Origin: Betaproteobacteria bacterium MOLA814 | GTDB lineage: Bacteria > Pseudomonadota > Gammaproteobacteria > Burkholderiales > Burkholderiaceae_C | DNA: 64,000 bases | Assembly: GCA_000496475.1 (NCBI GenBank) | Contig: AYMW01000001.1 | Span: 58,613-122,612, forward strand | Reading direction: 5' to 3' | Shown: piece after piece, positions 16,355-23,538 of the stretch | How positions within the stretch are numbered: the first letter of the stretch is position 1 | How the letters are laid out: every line of letters begins with the position of its first letter | Position numbers and translations under genes: made by a program | Notes under the pieces: generated by a model | What the model was told of the DNA's origin: nothing | The model's input: only the letters and a program-made list of their open reading frames with translations | Databases searched by the model: none

Positions 16355-16822
16355 ATGATTTACAGCATCTTAAAACTCGCACACCTTCTGTCAATCATCG
16401 TTTGGATAGGCGGCATGGTGTTTGCCCACTTCTTTTTACGCCCTGCCGTGGCCACCATAGAGGCACCACAGCGTGTTCGTTTGATGCACGACGTGTTGGG
16501 GCGGTTTTTTAAAGCGGTGGTGTATGCTGCGGGCTTGACGCTTGTAAGCGGTTTGTGGATGATTGCACGTGTTGCCAAACAAACAGTGCAAGCTGGTGGA
16601 TCGTTTCAAATGCCAATCGAATGGACAGTCATGGCTGCGCTGGGTATCGTCATGGTGCTCATTTTTGGCCATATCCGTTTTGCTTTATACAAAAAGCTAG
16701 ACCGCGCAGTGACCGCTGCTGATTGGATTGCAGGAGGCGCGGCATTGGCCAGTATCAAACTGTGGGTAGGCATCAACATAGCCTTGGGTATTTCAATTGT
16801 AGGTATCACGCTTCTGGCTTAA
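16355..16822 (+). CDS. CopD-like four-helix membrane protein
   Basis: Integral membrane protein of 155 aa with about four hydrophobic helices: residues 5-28 (ILKLAHLLSIIVWIGGMVFAHFF), about 50-72, 85-105 and 130-153. The first helix, with His in LKLAHLL and the IGGMVFAHFFLRPA pattern, is characteristic of the CopD/DUF2269-like superfamily, in which conserved His residues may bind heme or copper. No soluble domain is present. It could be part of copper handling or of a small cytochrome-like unit; the sequence does not decide. Confidence 0.7.
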   Translation: MIYSILKLAHLLSIIVWIGGMVFAHFFLRPAVATIEAPQRVRLMHDVLGRFFKAVVYAAGLTLVSGLWMIARVAKQTVQAGGSFQMPIEWTVMAALGIVMVLIFGHIRFALYKKLDRAVTAADWIAGGAALASIKLWVGINIALGISIVGITLLA

Positions 16823-16953
16823 ACAGCTATGTAAGCTTGGTAGTACGCGGCCATGGCCCAGCACCGGACTGCAAGCCTGTGGTACCACATGGCTTTTAAT
16901 GGCCATTTCCAGCTCACAACGTCAAGGCGTTGGACAGCAATTGGGCCAAGCCA

Positions 16954-17448
16954 TTAAGCCCATGTTTGAGAGCTCTTAGCCCTCAACACGCAGCCAGCAA
17001 TTAGCCATGACATGCCCTGGCCAGACACTGGTTCCAAACGATACACAGCAACCCATCCATTCCCTTGCGCATCCGTCATCGCAACTGGTTGGATGATGGC
17101 TTCGCCATCCGACTCAGGTGCAAGAAATGTCACAGACGTTGGCCTGTAGACAACTGGGTAACTGCTTTGCACCATCTGTAAAAACTTCTCTGGCGTACCA
17201 AACAAGGCTTTGATATTTGGCGCTGCGTAAGAAAACGCACGCGACGCGTCGTCAGCAGCAAAAGCATCAAGTTGAGCCTGAACAACCATAGCAATTGCAA
17301 TAGCGTTTGTTTTGGAAACAACTGGGCTAGCAGCAAGCAACACGCGGTAAACGCCGTTCTTTTGCACGTGGGCCGAGGGCTGAACTGTAGCAGTAGCCAC
17401 CCCACTTAAAAAGCAACACAGCAGCACGGAAGAAAATATTTTCAACAT
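16954..17448 (-). CDS. DUF4864-like exported protein
   Basis: A 164-residue exported protein. The signal peptide is MLKIFSSVLLCCFLSGVATA. The mature part shows the DUF4864-like pattern: AIAMVVQAQLDAFAADDASRAFSYAAPNIKALFGTPEKFLQMVQSSYPVVYRP, followed by a beta-strand-rich half ending in WLIAGC. The family has an NTF2-like fold and no known activity. ATG 17448 is chosen because it begins the signal peptide and has GAGG 6 bases upstream; the frame is open to 17508. It is transcribed alone on the minus strand. Confidence 0.78.
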   Translation of the reverse strand: MLKIFSSVLLCCFLSGVATATVQPSAHVQKNGVYRVLLAASPVVSKTNAIAIAMVVQAQLDAFAADDASRAFSYAAPNIKALFGTPEKFLQMVQSSYPVVYRPTSVTFLAPESDGEAIIQPVAMTDAQGNGWVAVYRLEPVSGQGMSWLIAGCVLRAKSSQTWA

Positions 17449-17693
17449 AGTAAACCTCGCTCTAAACATGACAAAACTATGCACCAAATGCCCATGCAAC
17501 GTTGACATCGCACAAGCGACCTAAGCACTGCAAAGGTTATTACCGCACGCTTTTCTTAAACAAAGAGAATGTCAATGAGGCATTGAAAGCCACTGGCTAC
17601 TTAGACGGTTGGACAAACCTACCGAAGTTTTGCATTAAAGACCTCAAGTCTAAGTCAACCAACTTTTAACAGATGTTGTGCACGCTTTGCATT

Positions 17694-17715
17694 GCATTGC
17701 AATGCATTGCAATGC
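17694..17715. repeat. Two overlapping 12-bp palindromes with 10-bp period
   Basis: GCATTGCAATGC occurs at 17694-17705 and again at 17704-17715, sharing GC, inside a longer run of GCATT/AATGC units (about 17685-17720). Each unit is a perfect palindrome. The 10-base phase puts them on one helix face, as for a cooperative binding site. It lies in the gap between the DUF4864 gene and the decarboxylase gene. Confidence 0.6.
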
Positions 17716-17727
17716 GTTGCGCTGTGC

Positions 17728-17754
17728 AAAGCCATCTGGGCCCCAGATGGCTTT
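17728..17754 (-). terminator. Perfect 13-bp inverted repeat, possible terminator of the decarboxylase gene
   Basis: AAAGCCATCTGGG and CCCAGATGGCTTT are perfect inverted repeats separated by one base. They lie about 107 bases beyond the stop of the decarboxylase gene on the minus strand. The stem is very stable but is followed by only TTT, so it may be a transcript-end stabiliser, a weak terminator or a protein site. Confidence 0.5.
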
Positions 17755-17860
17755 GTATGTGTCAGGTCGACAACCCGTGATGTATTGGATCCTAAGCTCA
17801 CTGCAATCTACAAATCTCTACACCTCACAATGACTCTGCAGCGGTACTGGTTATAACCTT

Positions 17861-20143
17861 CTATGTAGCACGCACACAGTCTGCAAAAAACCGTTTCACG
17901 CCGGAGTCATCCAATATGCCAACTATGCCGTGTATGTCAGTTTCAAAGCCTGGGCACTGCGCGCTGAGTTCACGCGAGAACTTCAGGTAGTCAACAATGC
18001 GTTGGTTAAACACTTCTCCGGGCACCAACAACGGAATACCTGGCGGGTACGGGGTAATTAGGCTGGTAGTGATACGACCTAACAAATCATCAATTGGTAC
18101 ACGTTCAGTGGTACGTCGCGCAATGTGTGCGAACGCATCGCCGGGCGTCATGGCTGGCGTGTGGTCGCTCAGGTACATGTCAGTTGTGACGCGCGCGATG
18201 TCGTGCTTGGCATACATGGCATGCAGGTGTTGGCTCAAGTCGCGCAGGCCCATGCGCTCATATTTTTTATTGGCTTTTGAAAATTCCGGCAAAATTTTCC
18301 ACATAGGCTGGTTGCGATCGTAATCGTCCTTGAACTGTTGCAAAGCAGTCAACAACGTGTTCCATCGGCCTTTGGTTATGCCAATGGTGAACATGATGAA
18401 GAAGCTATACAAGCCCGTTTTTTCAACCACCACGCCGTGCTCGGCCAAGAACTTGGTCACTATAGATGCCGGTATCCCTGTCTCTGCAAAGGTGCCGTCT
18501 ACATCGAGGCCCGGCGTGACAATGGTGGCCTTAATGGGGTCCAACATGTTGAAGCCATCAGCCAAGTCGCCGAAGCCGTGCCAGTTGTTGTCCTTACCCA
18601 TTCCCAACACCCAGTCGGCAGGCTCACCGATACCCTCGTCTGTGTCGTCCGATAACTCGTTGACTTTGGGGCCCCAAACTTTAAACCACCAGTCTTGGTT
18701 GCCATAGTCTTTGGCCACTTTGCGCATGGCACGCCTAAAGTCTAAGCATTCCAAAATACTCTCTTCCACCAATGCGGTGCCCGCTGGGGGCTCCATCATG
18801 GCAGCGGCCACATCACAGCTGGCAATAATGGCATATTGTGGTGATGTCGAGGTGTGCATGAGGTAAGCCTCGTTGAACAAGTGCGTATCCAATTTCACCG
18901 TTTTAGAATCTTGGACCAACACATGGCTGGCTTGGCTGATACCTGCTAGCAGCTTGTGCAATGACTGGGTGACATACACGACGGCGTGCTCTGGACGCTC
19001 GCGGTTTTTACCCATCGCGTGGTAAGTACCATAGAACGGGTGAAAGGCAGCATGGGGCAACCACGCTTCGTCAAAATGCAAGTTGGTGACGTAGCCGTCC
19101 AACATGCCCTTGATGGTTTCGGTGTTGTACAGCACACCGTCGTAGGTGCTTTGTGTGAGTGTTAAAACGCGGGGTTCGACCGTGTCAGCGTCGTAGTCTT
19201 TGAGCAGTGGGTTGTTGCGAATTTTTTCGCGAATGGTTTCAGGCTCAAACTCACTTTGCGCAATAGGGCCAATAATGCCGTAGTGGTTGCGGGTGGGCTT
19301 AAGAAATACGGGGATAGCGCCAGTCATGATGATGGCGTGCAGCACGGATTTGTGACAATTGCGGTCAACCACCACCACATCGCCTGGTGCAACCGTGTGG
19401 TGCCACACCATTTTGTTGCTGGTGCTGGTGCCGTTGGTTACAAAAAAGCAATGGTCAGCATTAAAAATACGCGCCGCATTGCGCTCACTTTCGGCAATTG
19501 GGCCGGTATGGTCAAGCAACTGGCCCAACTCTTCAACCGCATTACAGACATCGGCGCGCAGCATGTTTTCGCCAAAAAACTGGTGAAACATTTGACCTAC
19601 TGGTGACTTTAAAAACGCCACACCACCAGAGTGTCCTGGGCAGTGCCAAGAGTAGGAGCCATCTTCTGCATAGTCCAGCAATGCCTTAAAGAATGGCGGC
19701 TGAATGCCTTCAAGGTAGCTTTTGGCCTCGCGGATAATGTGACGCGCTACAAACTCAGGCGTGTCTTCGAACATGTGAATAAAACCGTGCAACTCGCGCA
19801 ACACGTCATTGGGTATGTGGCGTGAGGTTTTGGTCTCGCCATGTACGTAAATCGGCACATCGGCATTTTTACGGCGAACAACCTCAATAAAGCCTCGCAG
19901 CCGCTCAACGGCGGGATCAATGTCAGGGCCTTGCGTGACTTCTTCATCGTCAATGGACAGAATAAATGCGCTGGCCCTGCTTTGCTGTTGGGCAAACTGG
20001 CTTAAATCACCATAGCTGGTGACACCCAGCACCTCGACCCCCTCGCTCTCTATGGCTTGAGCCAAGGCGCGAATACCTAAACCGGACGTATTCTCCGAGC
20101 GAAAGTCCTCGTCAATGATGACAATGGGGAAGCGGAATTTCAT
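17861..20143 (-). CDS. PLP-dependent Orn/Lys/Arg decarboxylase (fold III, biodegradative type)
   Basis: Decarboxylates a basic amino acid to a polyamine precursor or for acid resistance, in the cytoplasm as an oligomer. The 760 aa have the family order: an N-terminal receiver-like wing domain (residues 1-130, FPIVIIDEDFR), the PLP-binding core with SWHCPGHSGGVAF and VTNGTSTSNKM, the presumed Schiff-base Lys in TQSLHKLLAGISQASH, and a C-terminal domain with PYPPGIPLLVPGE. ATG 20143 is chosen because the wing domain begins there and GGA lies about 8 bases upstream. Arginine, lysine or ornithine specificity cannot be read by eye. speD-speE lie 6 kb away, so a link with spermidine synthesis is plausible. 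Confidence 0.88.
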   Translation of the reverse strand: MKFRFPIVIIDEDFRSENTSGLGIRALAQAIESEGVEVLGVTSYGDLSQFAQQQSRASAFILSIDDEEVTQGPDIDPAVERLRGFIEVVRRKNADVPIYVHGETKTSRHIPNDVLRELHGFIHMFEDTPEFVARHIIREAKSYLEGIQPPFFKALLDYAEDGSYSWHCPGHSGGVAFLKSPVGQMFHQFFGENMLRADVCNAVEELGQLLDHTGPIAESERNAARIFNADHCFFVTNGTSTSNKMVWHHTVAPGDVVVVDRNCHKSVLHAIIMTGAIPVFLKPTRNHYGIIGPIAQSEFEPETIREKIRNNPLLKDYDADTVEPRVLTLTQSTYDGVLYNTETIKGMLDGYVTNLHFDEAWLPHAAFHPFYGTYHAMGKNRERPEHAVVYVTQSLHKLLAGISQASHVLVQDSKTVKLDTHLFNEAYLMHTSTSPQYAIIASCDVAAAMMEPPAGTALVEESILECLDFRRAMRKVAKDYGNQDWWFKVWGPKVNELSDDTDEGIGEPADWVLGMGKDNNWHGFGDLADGFNMLDPIKATIVTPGLDVDGTFAETGIPASIVTKFLAEHGVVVEKTGLYSFFIMFTIGITKGRWNTLLTALQQFKDDYDRNQPMWKILPEFSKANKKYERMGLRDLSQHLHAMYAKHDIARVTTDMYLSDHTPAMTPGDAFAHIARRTTERVPIDDLLGRITTSLITPYPPGIPLLVPGEVFNQRIVDYLKFSRELSAQCPGFETDIHGIVGILDDSGVKRFFADCVRAT

Positions 20144-20268
20144 GTTTGTGTCCAAGAGTGATCTAACCAGCCACTCAGTGTAAAAGACTAAGGTATGCCC
20201 ACACGGCACTTGGCGCATTAATCATACATACTGTAGTGAACAACTAACACTGAAAAAAGGGAGATGCT

Positions 20269-20733
20269 ATGGGTATTACAGGATGGTGGTGGGTTGCCTT
20301 CTTCGCCTTGGTTGGCGCAGAACTGGTCACGGGCACGTTTTACTTGCTCATGGCAGCTTTGGGCGTTGCAGCGGCAGCGCTGATGAGCCATGCTGATACA
20401 TCTCTGGCTCAACAGGTTGCAATTGCAGCAGCCATTTCTTCAGGCTCGGTGGCATTTTGGCACTTCACACGTTTGCACAGACGCAACGCCCAACATGCAC
20501 CCCTAGACGCCGTCAGCGCAATGGATATTGGCCAATCAGTCACCGTTGTTGAATGGCGTGGCGACACCACAGCTCTTGTGCGCTACCGGGGCGCAAATTG
20601 GACCGCCCTGCCCGCCGAGTCATACACCGAACTGCTCGTTGGCACCCACCAAATCGTGTCTATGGAAGGCGCACGTTTGCGGATAGCACCCACGGCACCC
20701 AACCCAACAGCCGTACCACCAACAAACACATAA
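20269..20733 (+). CDS. NfeD-family membrane protein
   Basis: Short NfeD1b-type protein, 154 aa. It has N-terminal membrane helices (GWWWVAFFALVGAELVTGTFYLLMAALGVAAAAL and a third near residue 50) and a C-terminal OB-fold domain (MDIGQSVTVVEWRGDTTALVRYRGANWTAL, residues 85-140). NfeD proteins pair with SPFH proteins in membrane microdomains and quality control. The ATG has GGGAG about 6 bases upstream. The SPFH gene follows after 24 bases, so the two form an operon. It is divergent from the decarboxylase gene across a 125-base gap. Confidence 0.88.
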   Translation: MGITGWWWVAFFALVGAELVTGTFYLLMAALGVAAAALMSHADTSLAQQVAIAAAISSGSVAFWHFTRLHRRNAQHAPLDAVSAMDIGQSVTVVEWRGDTTALVRYRGANWTALPAESYTELLVGTHQIVSMEGARLRIAPTAPNPTAVPPTNT

Positions 20734-20757
20734 CATCAACCAGAAGGAAGTAAGTAA

Positions 20758-21675
20758 ATGGAAATCACCATCGTATTCGCCGTTGTAGCGGTTATTTTTA
20801 TCGCACGAGCCATCAAAATCGTGCCACAGCAATCCGCATGGGTCGTTGAACGCTTGGGCAAATACACCGGCGCGTTGCCAGCAGGATTGAATTTCATCAT
20901 TCCTTTTTTAGACCGTGTCGCCTACAAGCACTCGCTCAAAGAAATACCACTTGATGTTCCTAGCCAGATCTGTATAACCAAAGACAACACTCAGCTAGAA
21001 GTAGATGGCATTTTGTACTTCCAAGTGACAGACCCACAGCGGGCCAGTTACGGCTCAAGCAACTACATCATGGCCATCACGCAATTGGCGCAAACCACGC
21101 TTCGCAGCGTGATTGGTAAGCTCGAACTTGATAAAACCTTTGAAGAACGTGAAATCATCAACGCGCAAATTGTGGCGGCCATTGATGACGCAGCACTGAA
21201 CTGGGGCGTCAAGGTATTGCGCTACGAAATTAAAGATTTAACGCCCCCCACTGAAATTTTACGTGCCATGCAGGCACAAATTACAGCTGAAAGAGAAAAG
21301 CGAGCCCTGATCGCCGCCTCCGAGGGACGCCGTCAAGAGCAAATCAACATCGCTACTGGAGCACGTGAAGCTGCCATTGCGAGGTCAGAGGGTGACAAAC
21401 AAGCCGCTATCAATACAGCCGAGGGTGAGGCTGCCGCTATATTGACCGTTGCCAATGCTTCAGCCCAGGCCATTGAACGTATAGGATTGGCCATACAACA
21501 ACCGGGCGGTGTCAACGCTGTACAGCTACAAGTCGCAGAAAAAGCGGTTGAGGCCTACAGCCAGGTGGCGTCTAACTCACAGGCCACACTTATAGTGCCC
21601 AGCAATATGAGCGAAACAGCGGGCTTGGTAGGCACTGTTATGAAACTGATGCAAGGCTCAAAACCTATCCCATAA
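20758..21675 (+). CDS. qmcA: SPFH/stomatin-like membrane protein (QmcA type)
   Basis: Membrane-anchored SPFH-domain protein, 305 aa. An N-terminal hydrophobic anchor (ITIVFAVVAVIFIARAI) is followed by the SPFH domain with VPQQSAWVVERLGKYTG, NFIIPFLDRVAYKHSLKE, a long coiled-coil segment with ITAEREKRALIAASEGRRQEQINIA, and a C-terminal SEMSETAGLVG-like tail (here SNMSETAGLVG). These proteins assemble into large membrane rings and act with NfeD partners and FtsH. AAGGAAG precedes the ATG. It forms an operon with the NfeD gene and is followed by tRNA-Ser. Confidence 0.9.
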   Translation: MEITIVFAVVAVIFIARAIKIVPQQSAWVVERLGKYTGALPAGLNFIIPFLDRVAYKHSLKEIPLDVPSQICITKDNTQLEVDGILYFQVTDPQRASYGSSNYIMAITQLAQTTLRSVIGKLELDKTFEEREIINAQIVAAIDDAALNWGVKVLRYEIKDLTPPTEILRAMQAQITAEREKRALIAASEGRRQEQINIATGAREAAIARSEGDKQAAINTAEGEAAAILTVANASAQAIERIGLAIQQPGGVNAVQLQVAEKAVEAYSQVASNSQATLIVPSNMSETAGLVGTVMKLMQGSKPIP

Positions 21676-21722
21676 CCCCGCAACGTTGACGCCTGTTTCC
21701 CTGCTAGAATCGATAGCTACGC

Positions 21723-21813
21723 GGAAAGGTGGATGAGTGGTTTAAGTCGCACGCCTGGAAAGCGTGTGTGGGTTCATAGCCCACCGAGGGTTCGAATCCC
21801 TCCTTTTCCGCCA
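21723..21813 (+). tRNA. tRNA-Ser (anticodon GGA)
   Basis: The acceptor stem GGAAAGG pairs with CTTTTCC before discriminator G and an encoded CCA. The D arm (GGATGAGTGGTTTAAGTC), the anticodon loop CTGGAAA with GGA, the long variable arm (TGTGGGTTCATAGCCCACC) and the T arm (GAGGGTTCGAATCCCTC) are all visible. The long variable arm and the anticodon fix serine (UCC/UCU codons). A strong intrinsic terminator follows 9 bases later. Confidence 0.97.
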
Positions 21814-21821
21814 CGGCATTT

Positions 21822-21857
21822 AAACCCTTGTAAGTCAATGATTTACAAGGGTTTTTT
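21822..21857 (+). terminator. Intrinsic terminator after tRNA-Ser
   Basis: AAACCCTTGTAA and TTACAAGGGTTT form a perfect 12-bp stem around a 9-base loop, ending in a T run. It follows the tRNA gene directly. Confidence 0.93.
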
Positions 21858-21987
21858 ACTTACAGGGTGTGGGTCTTAACCCCTTACGATCACCCTATTG
21901 ACCTACCTTCAACACGTGGGATAGTCCATGAGTCGTCAATTGCAATTAGCTGTGCCAGCAACTGCAAATTCCACATAAACTAAAGCT

Positions 21988-22365
21988 ATGCCAACACCAC
22001 GCAGCTCGCCTATCTTTAAAAAAACAATCGCCTGTGCGTTGTTACATCTTGGCTTTATGACCAGCGGCTTTGCCAGCGACTGGACGCAGCCGTACAGCCC
22101 AACCCGCGGAGAGTGGCTGACATACGAGGTCAAACGTGATGTCGAGCAACTCACGGACCTATGGAGCAACAGAGTGGCATTGATCGTGGCCGTAGATCCT
22201 AAGAAACAAGTAGTCGATATTTTGATTTCGACTGCCGGACAACAAGCACTCCCTGGTGGGCAGAACTGCGAACTGCATAAACAGGCCATTGAACAGCGCG
22301 CCAGACGCACGCTGAGACAATTTGACTGGTCTATGGACGGGCAAGTCTTTGTAACCTGCCTCTAG
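21988..22365 (+). CDS. Small exported protein of unknown function
   Basis: A 125-residue protein that I do not recognise. The N terminus is a signal peptide (basic FKK, hydrophobic TIACALLHLGFMTSGFAS, cleavage near residue 30). The mature part contains DWTQPYSPTRGEWLTYEVKRDVEQLTDLW, VALIVAVDPKKQVVDILISTA and two Cys (NCELHKQ, VTCL) that could form a disulfide. The start ATG lacks a clear ribosome-binding site. A bidirectional terminator lies about 90 bases after the stop. Confidence 0.6.
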   Translation: MPTPRSSPIFKKTIACALLHLGFMTSGFASDWTQPYSPTRGEWLTYEVKRDVEQLTDLWSNRVALIVAVDPKKQVVDILISTAGQQALPGGQNCELHKQAIEQRARRTLRQFDWSMDGQVFVTCL

Positions 22366-22454
22366 CTTGCTGTTGCACAGCACACGTTGCTCACACCCAG
22401 TTCGCCACCCACAACCCAGCGAACACCTAACGAGTTAAAGCGCTGAAACGTTAC

Positions 22455-22492
22455 AAAAAAAGCCCTGTCACCGTTGGTCACAGGGCTTTTTT
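22455..22492. terminator. Bidirectional intrinsic terminator
   Basis: A run of A, then GCCCTGT, a short inner stem-loop and ACAGGGC followed by a T run form a 13-bp stem flanked by A and T tracts. It can work in both directions and separates the convergent exported-protein gene and recR. Confidence 0.92.
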
Positions 22493-22512
22493 CATTGGTG
22501 AAAGCAACGGGT

Positions 22513-23157
22513 TCAGCGTCTTGCCAATAAGGAGTGAGCGATGGTACCGAGATCCACATACTCCAGTTCACTGCCTACAGGCACGCCACGCGACAGGCGA
22601 GTAACCCGCACGGGCAGGTCCTTCATGGCTTGGGCAATGACGTGGGCTGTGGCTTCCCCTTCGGCTGTAAAGTTGGTCGCCAAAATCACCTCATCGATAG
22701 GCACACGCGTGTGAATGGGTGAGTCTGTTTGCGCGTCATCTGTGTCCGCGTGCTGGGGTGCAACGCGGTCAAACAACCGGCGAAGCCCAATCTCTTTGGG
22801 GCCTACACCGTCTAGTGGGCTGAGCCTACCCATCAGCACAAAGTACAAACCTTTAAAGGCCCCTGTGCGTTCAAGGGCGGCTTGGTCCGCAGGCGTTTCC
22901 ACCACGCACAACTGAGTGGCATCGCGCGATACATCAGTGCAGGTAGCACATACGAGTTCTTCTGTCAGCGTGTAACAACATGCGCAGTGACGTATGCGAG
23001 CCGCAGCATCTTCCAGCGCTCTGGCTATATGGCGAGCACCCTCTAGGTCTTGTTGCATTAGGTAAAAAGCCATGCGAGATGCAGACTTCGCCCCAACACC
23101 AGGCAGACGTTGTAGCGCTAGAGTCAGCATGTCTAACGCACCATTGGACTTTGCCAC
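22513..23157 (-). CDS. recR: Recombination mediator RecR
   Basis: Acts with RecF/RecO to load RecA on gapped DNA. It has 214 aa. The N-terminal helix-hairpin-helix ([19 protein letters not shown]), the four-Cys zinc finger ([16 protein letters not shown], about residues 58-73) and the Toprim domain ([17 protein letters not shown]) occur in the correct order. A short polar insertion (about residues 135-150, [13 protein letters not shown]) is longer than in E. coli. It is the third gene of dnaX-ybaB-recR, 8 bases after ybaB, the classical arrangement. Confidence 0.96.
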   Translation of the reverse strand: MAKSNGALDMLTLALQRLPGVGAKSASRMAFYLMQQDLEGARHIARALEDAAARIRHCACCYTLTEELVCATCTDVSRDATQLCVVETPADQAALERTGAFKGLYFVLMGRLSPLDGVGPKEIGLRRLFDRVAPQHADTDDAQTDSPIHTRVPIDEVILATNFTAEGEATAHVIAQAMKDLPVRVTRLSRGVPVGSELEYVDLGTIAHSLLARR

Positions 23158-23165
23158 AACTGCGC

Positions 23166-23495
23166 TTAAAAGGGCAGCTTCATGCCACCCATACCTGGCA
23201 TGCCTGCCGTGATTTTGCCAAGCTTGGCTTCAGATGTTGATTCAGCGTTGCGCACCGCATCGTTAAACGCTGCGGCCACCAAGTCTTCAAGCATCTCTTT
23301 GTCGTCGCCCATCAGTGACTGATCAATTTCAACGCGACGCACATCGTTTTTGCATGTCATCGTAATTTTTACCAAACCTGAGCCAGATTGGCCTTGCACT
23401 TCCACATCGGCCAACTCAGCCTGGGCTTTTTTAAGGTTGTCTTGCATGGCTTGCGCTTGTTTCATCAAGCCAGCCATTTGTCCTTTGTTAAACAT
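23166..23495 (-). CDS. ybaB: Nucleoid-associated protein YbaB/EbfC
   Basis: DNA-binding protein of 109 aa that forms a tweezer-like dimer. The family pattern is clear: [60 protein letters not shown] and [18 protein letters not shown]. The C terminus ends in a Gly/Met-rich tail. It lies 43 bases after dnaX and 8 bases before recR on the minus strand. Confidence 0.95.
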   Translation of the reverse strand: MFNKGQMAGLMKQAQAMQDNLKKAQAELADVEVQGQSGSGLVKITMTCKNDVRRVEIDQSLMGDDKEMLEDLVAAAFNDAVRNAESTSEAKLGKITAGMPGMGGMKLPF

Positions 23496-23538
23496 AGTGT
23501 GTCCTTTTATAAAAAATCAAATAACGAGAAATGTAAGT

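Noticed and set aside
17552..17669. Open stretch that reads NEALKATGYLDGWTNLPK, faintly like pterin-4a-carbinolamine dehydratase
   Set aside because: It has no start codon, is too short, and lacks the conserved His motif of that family. The likeness is too weak for a pseudogene call.
21723..21813. tRNA-Ser as an integration site
   Set aside because: I looked for an integrase gene or a repeat of the tRNA 3' end downstream and found neither within the window.
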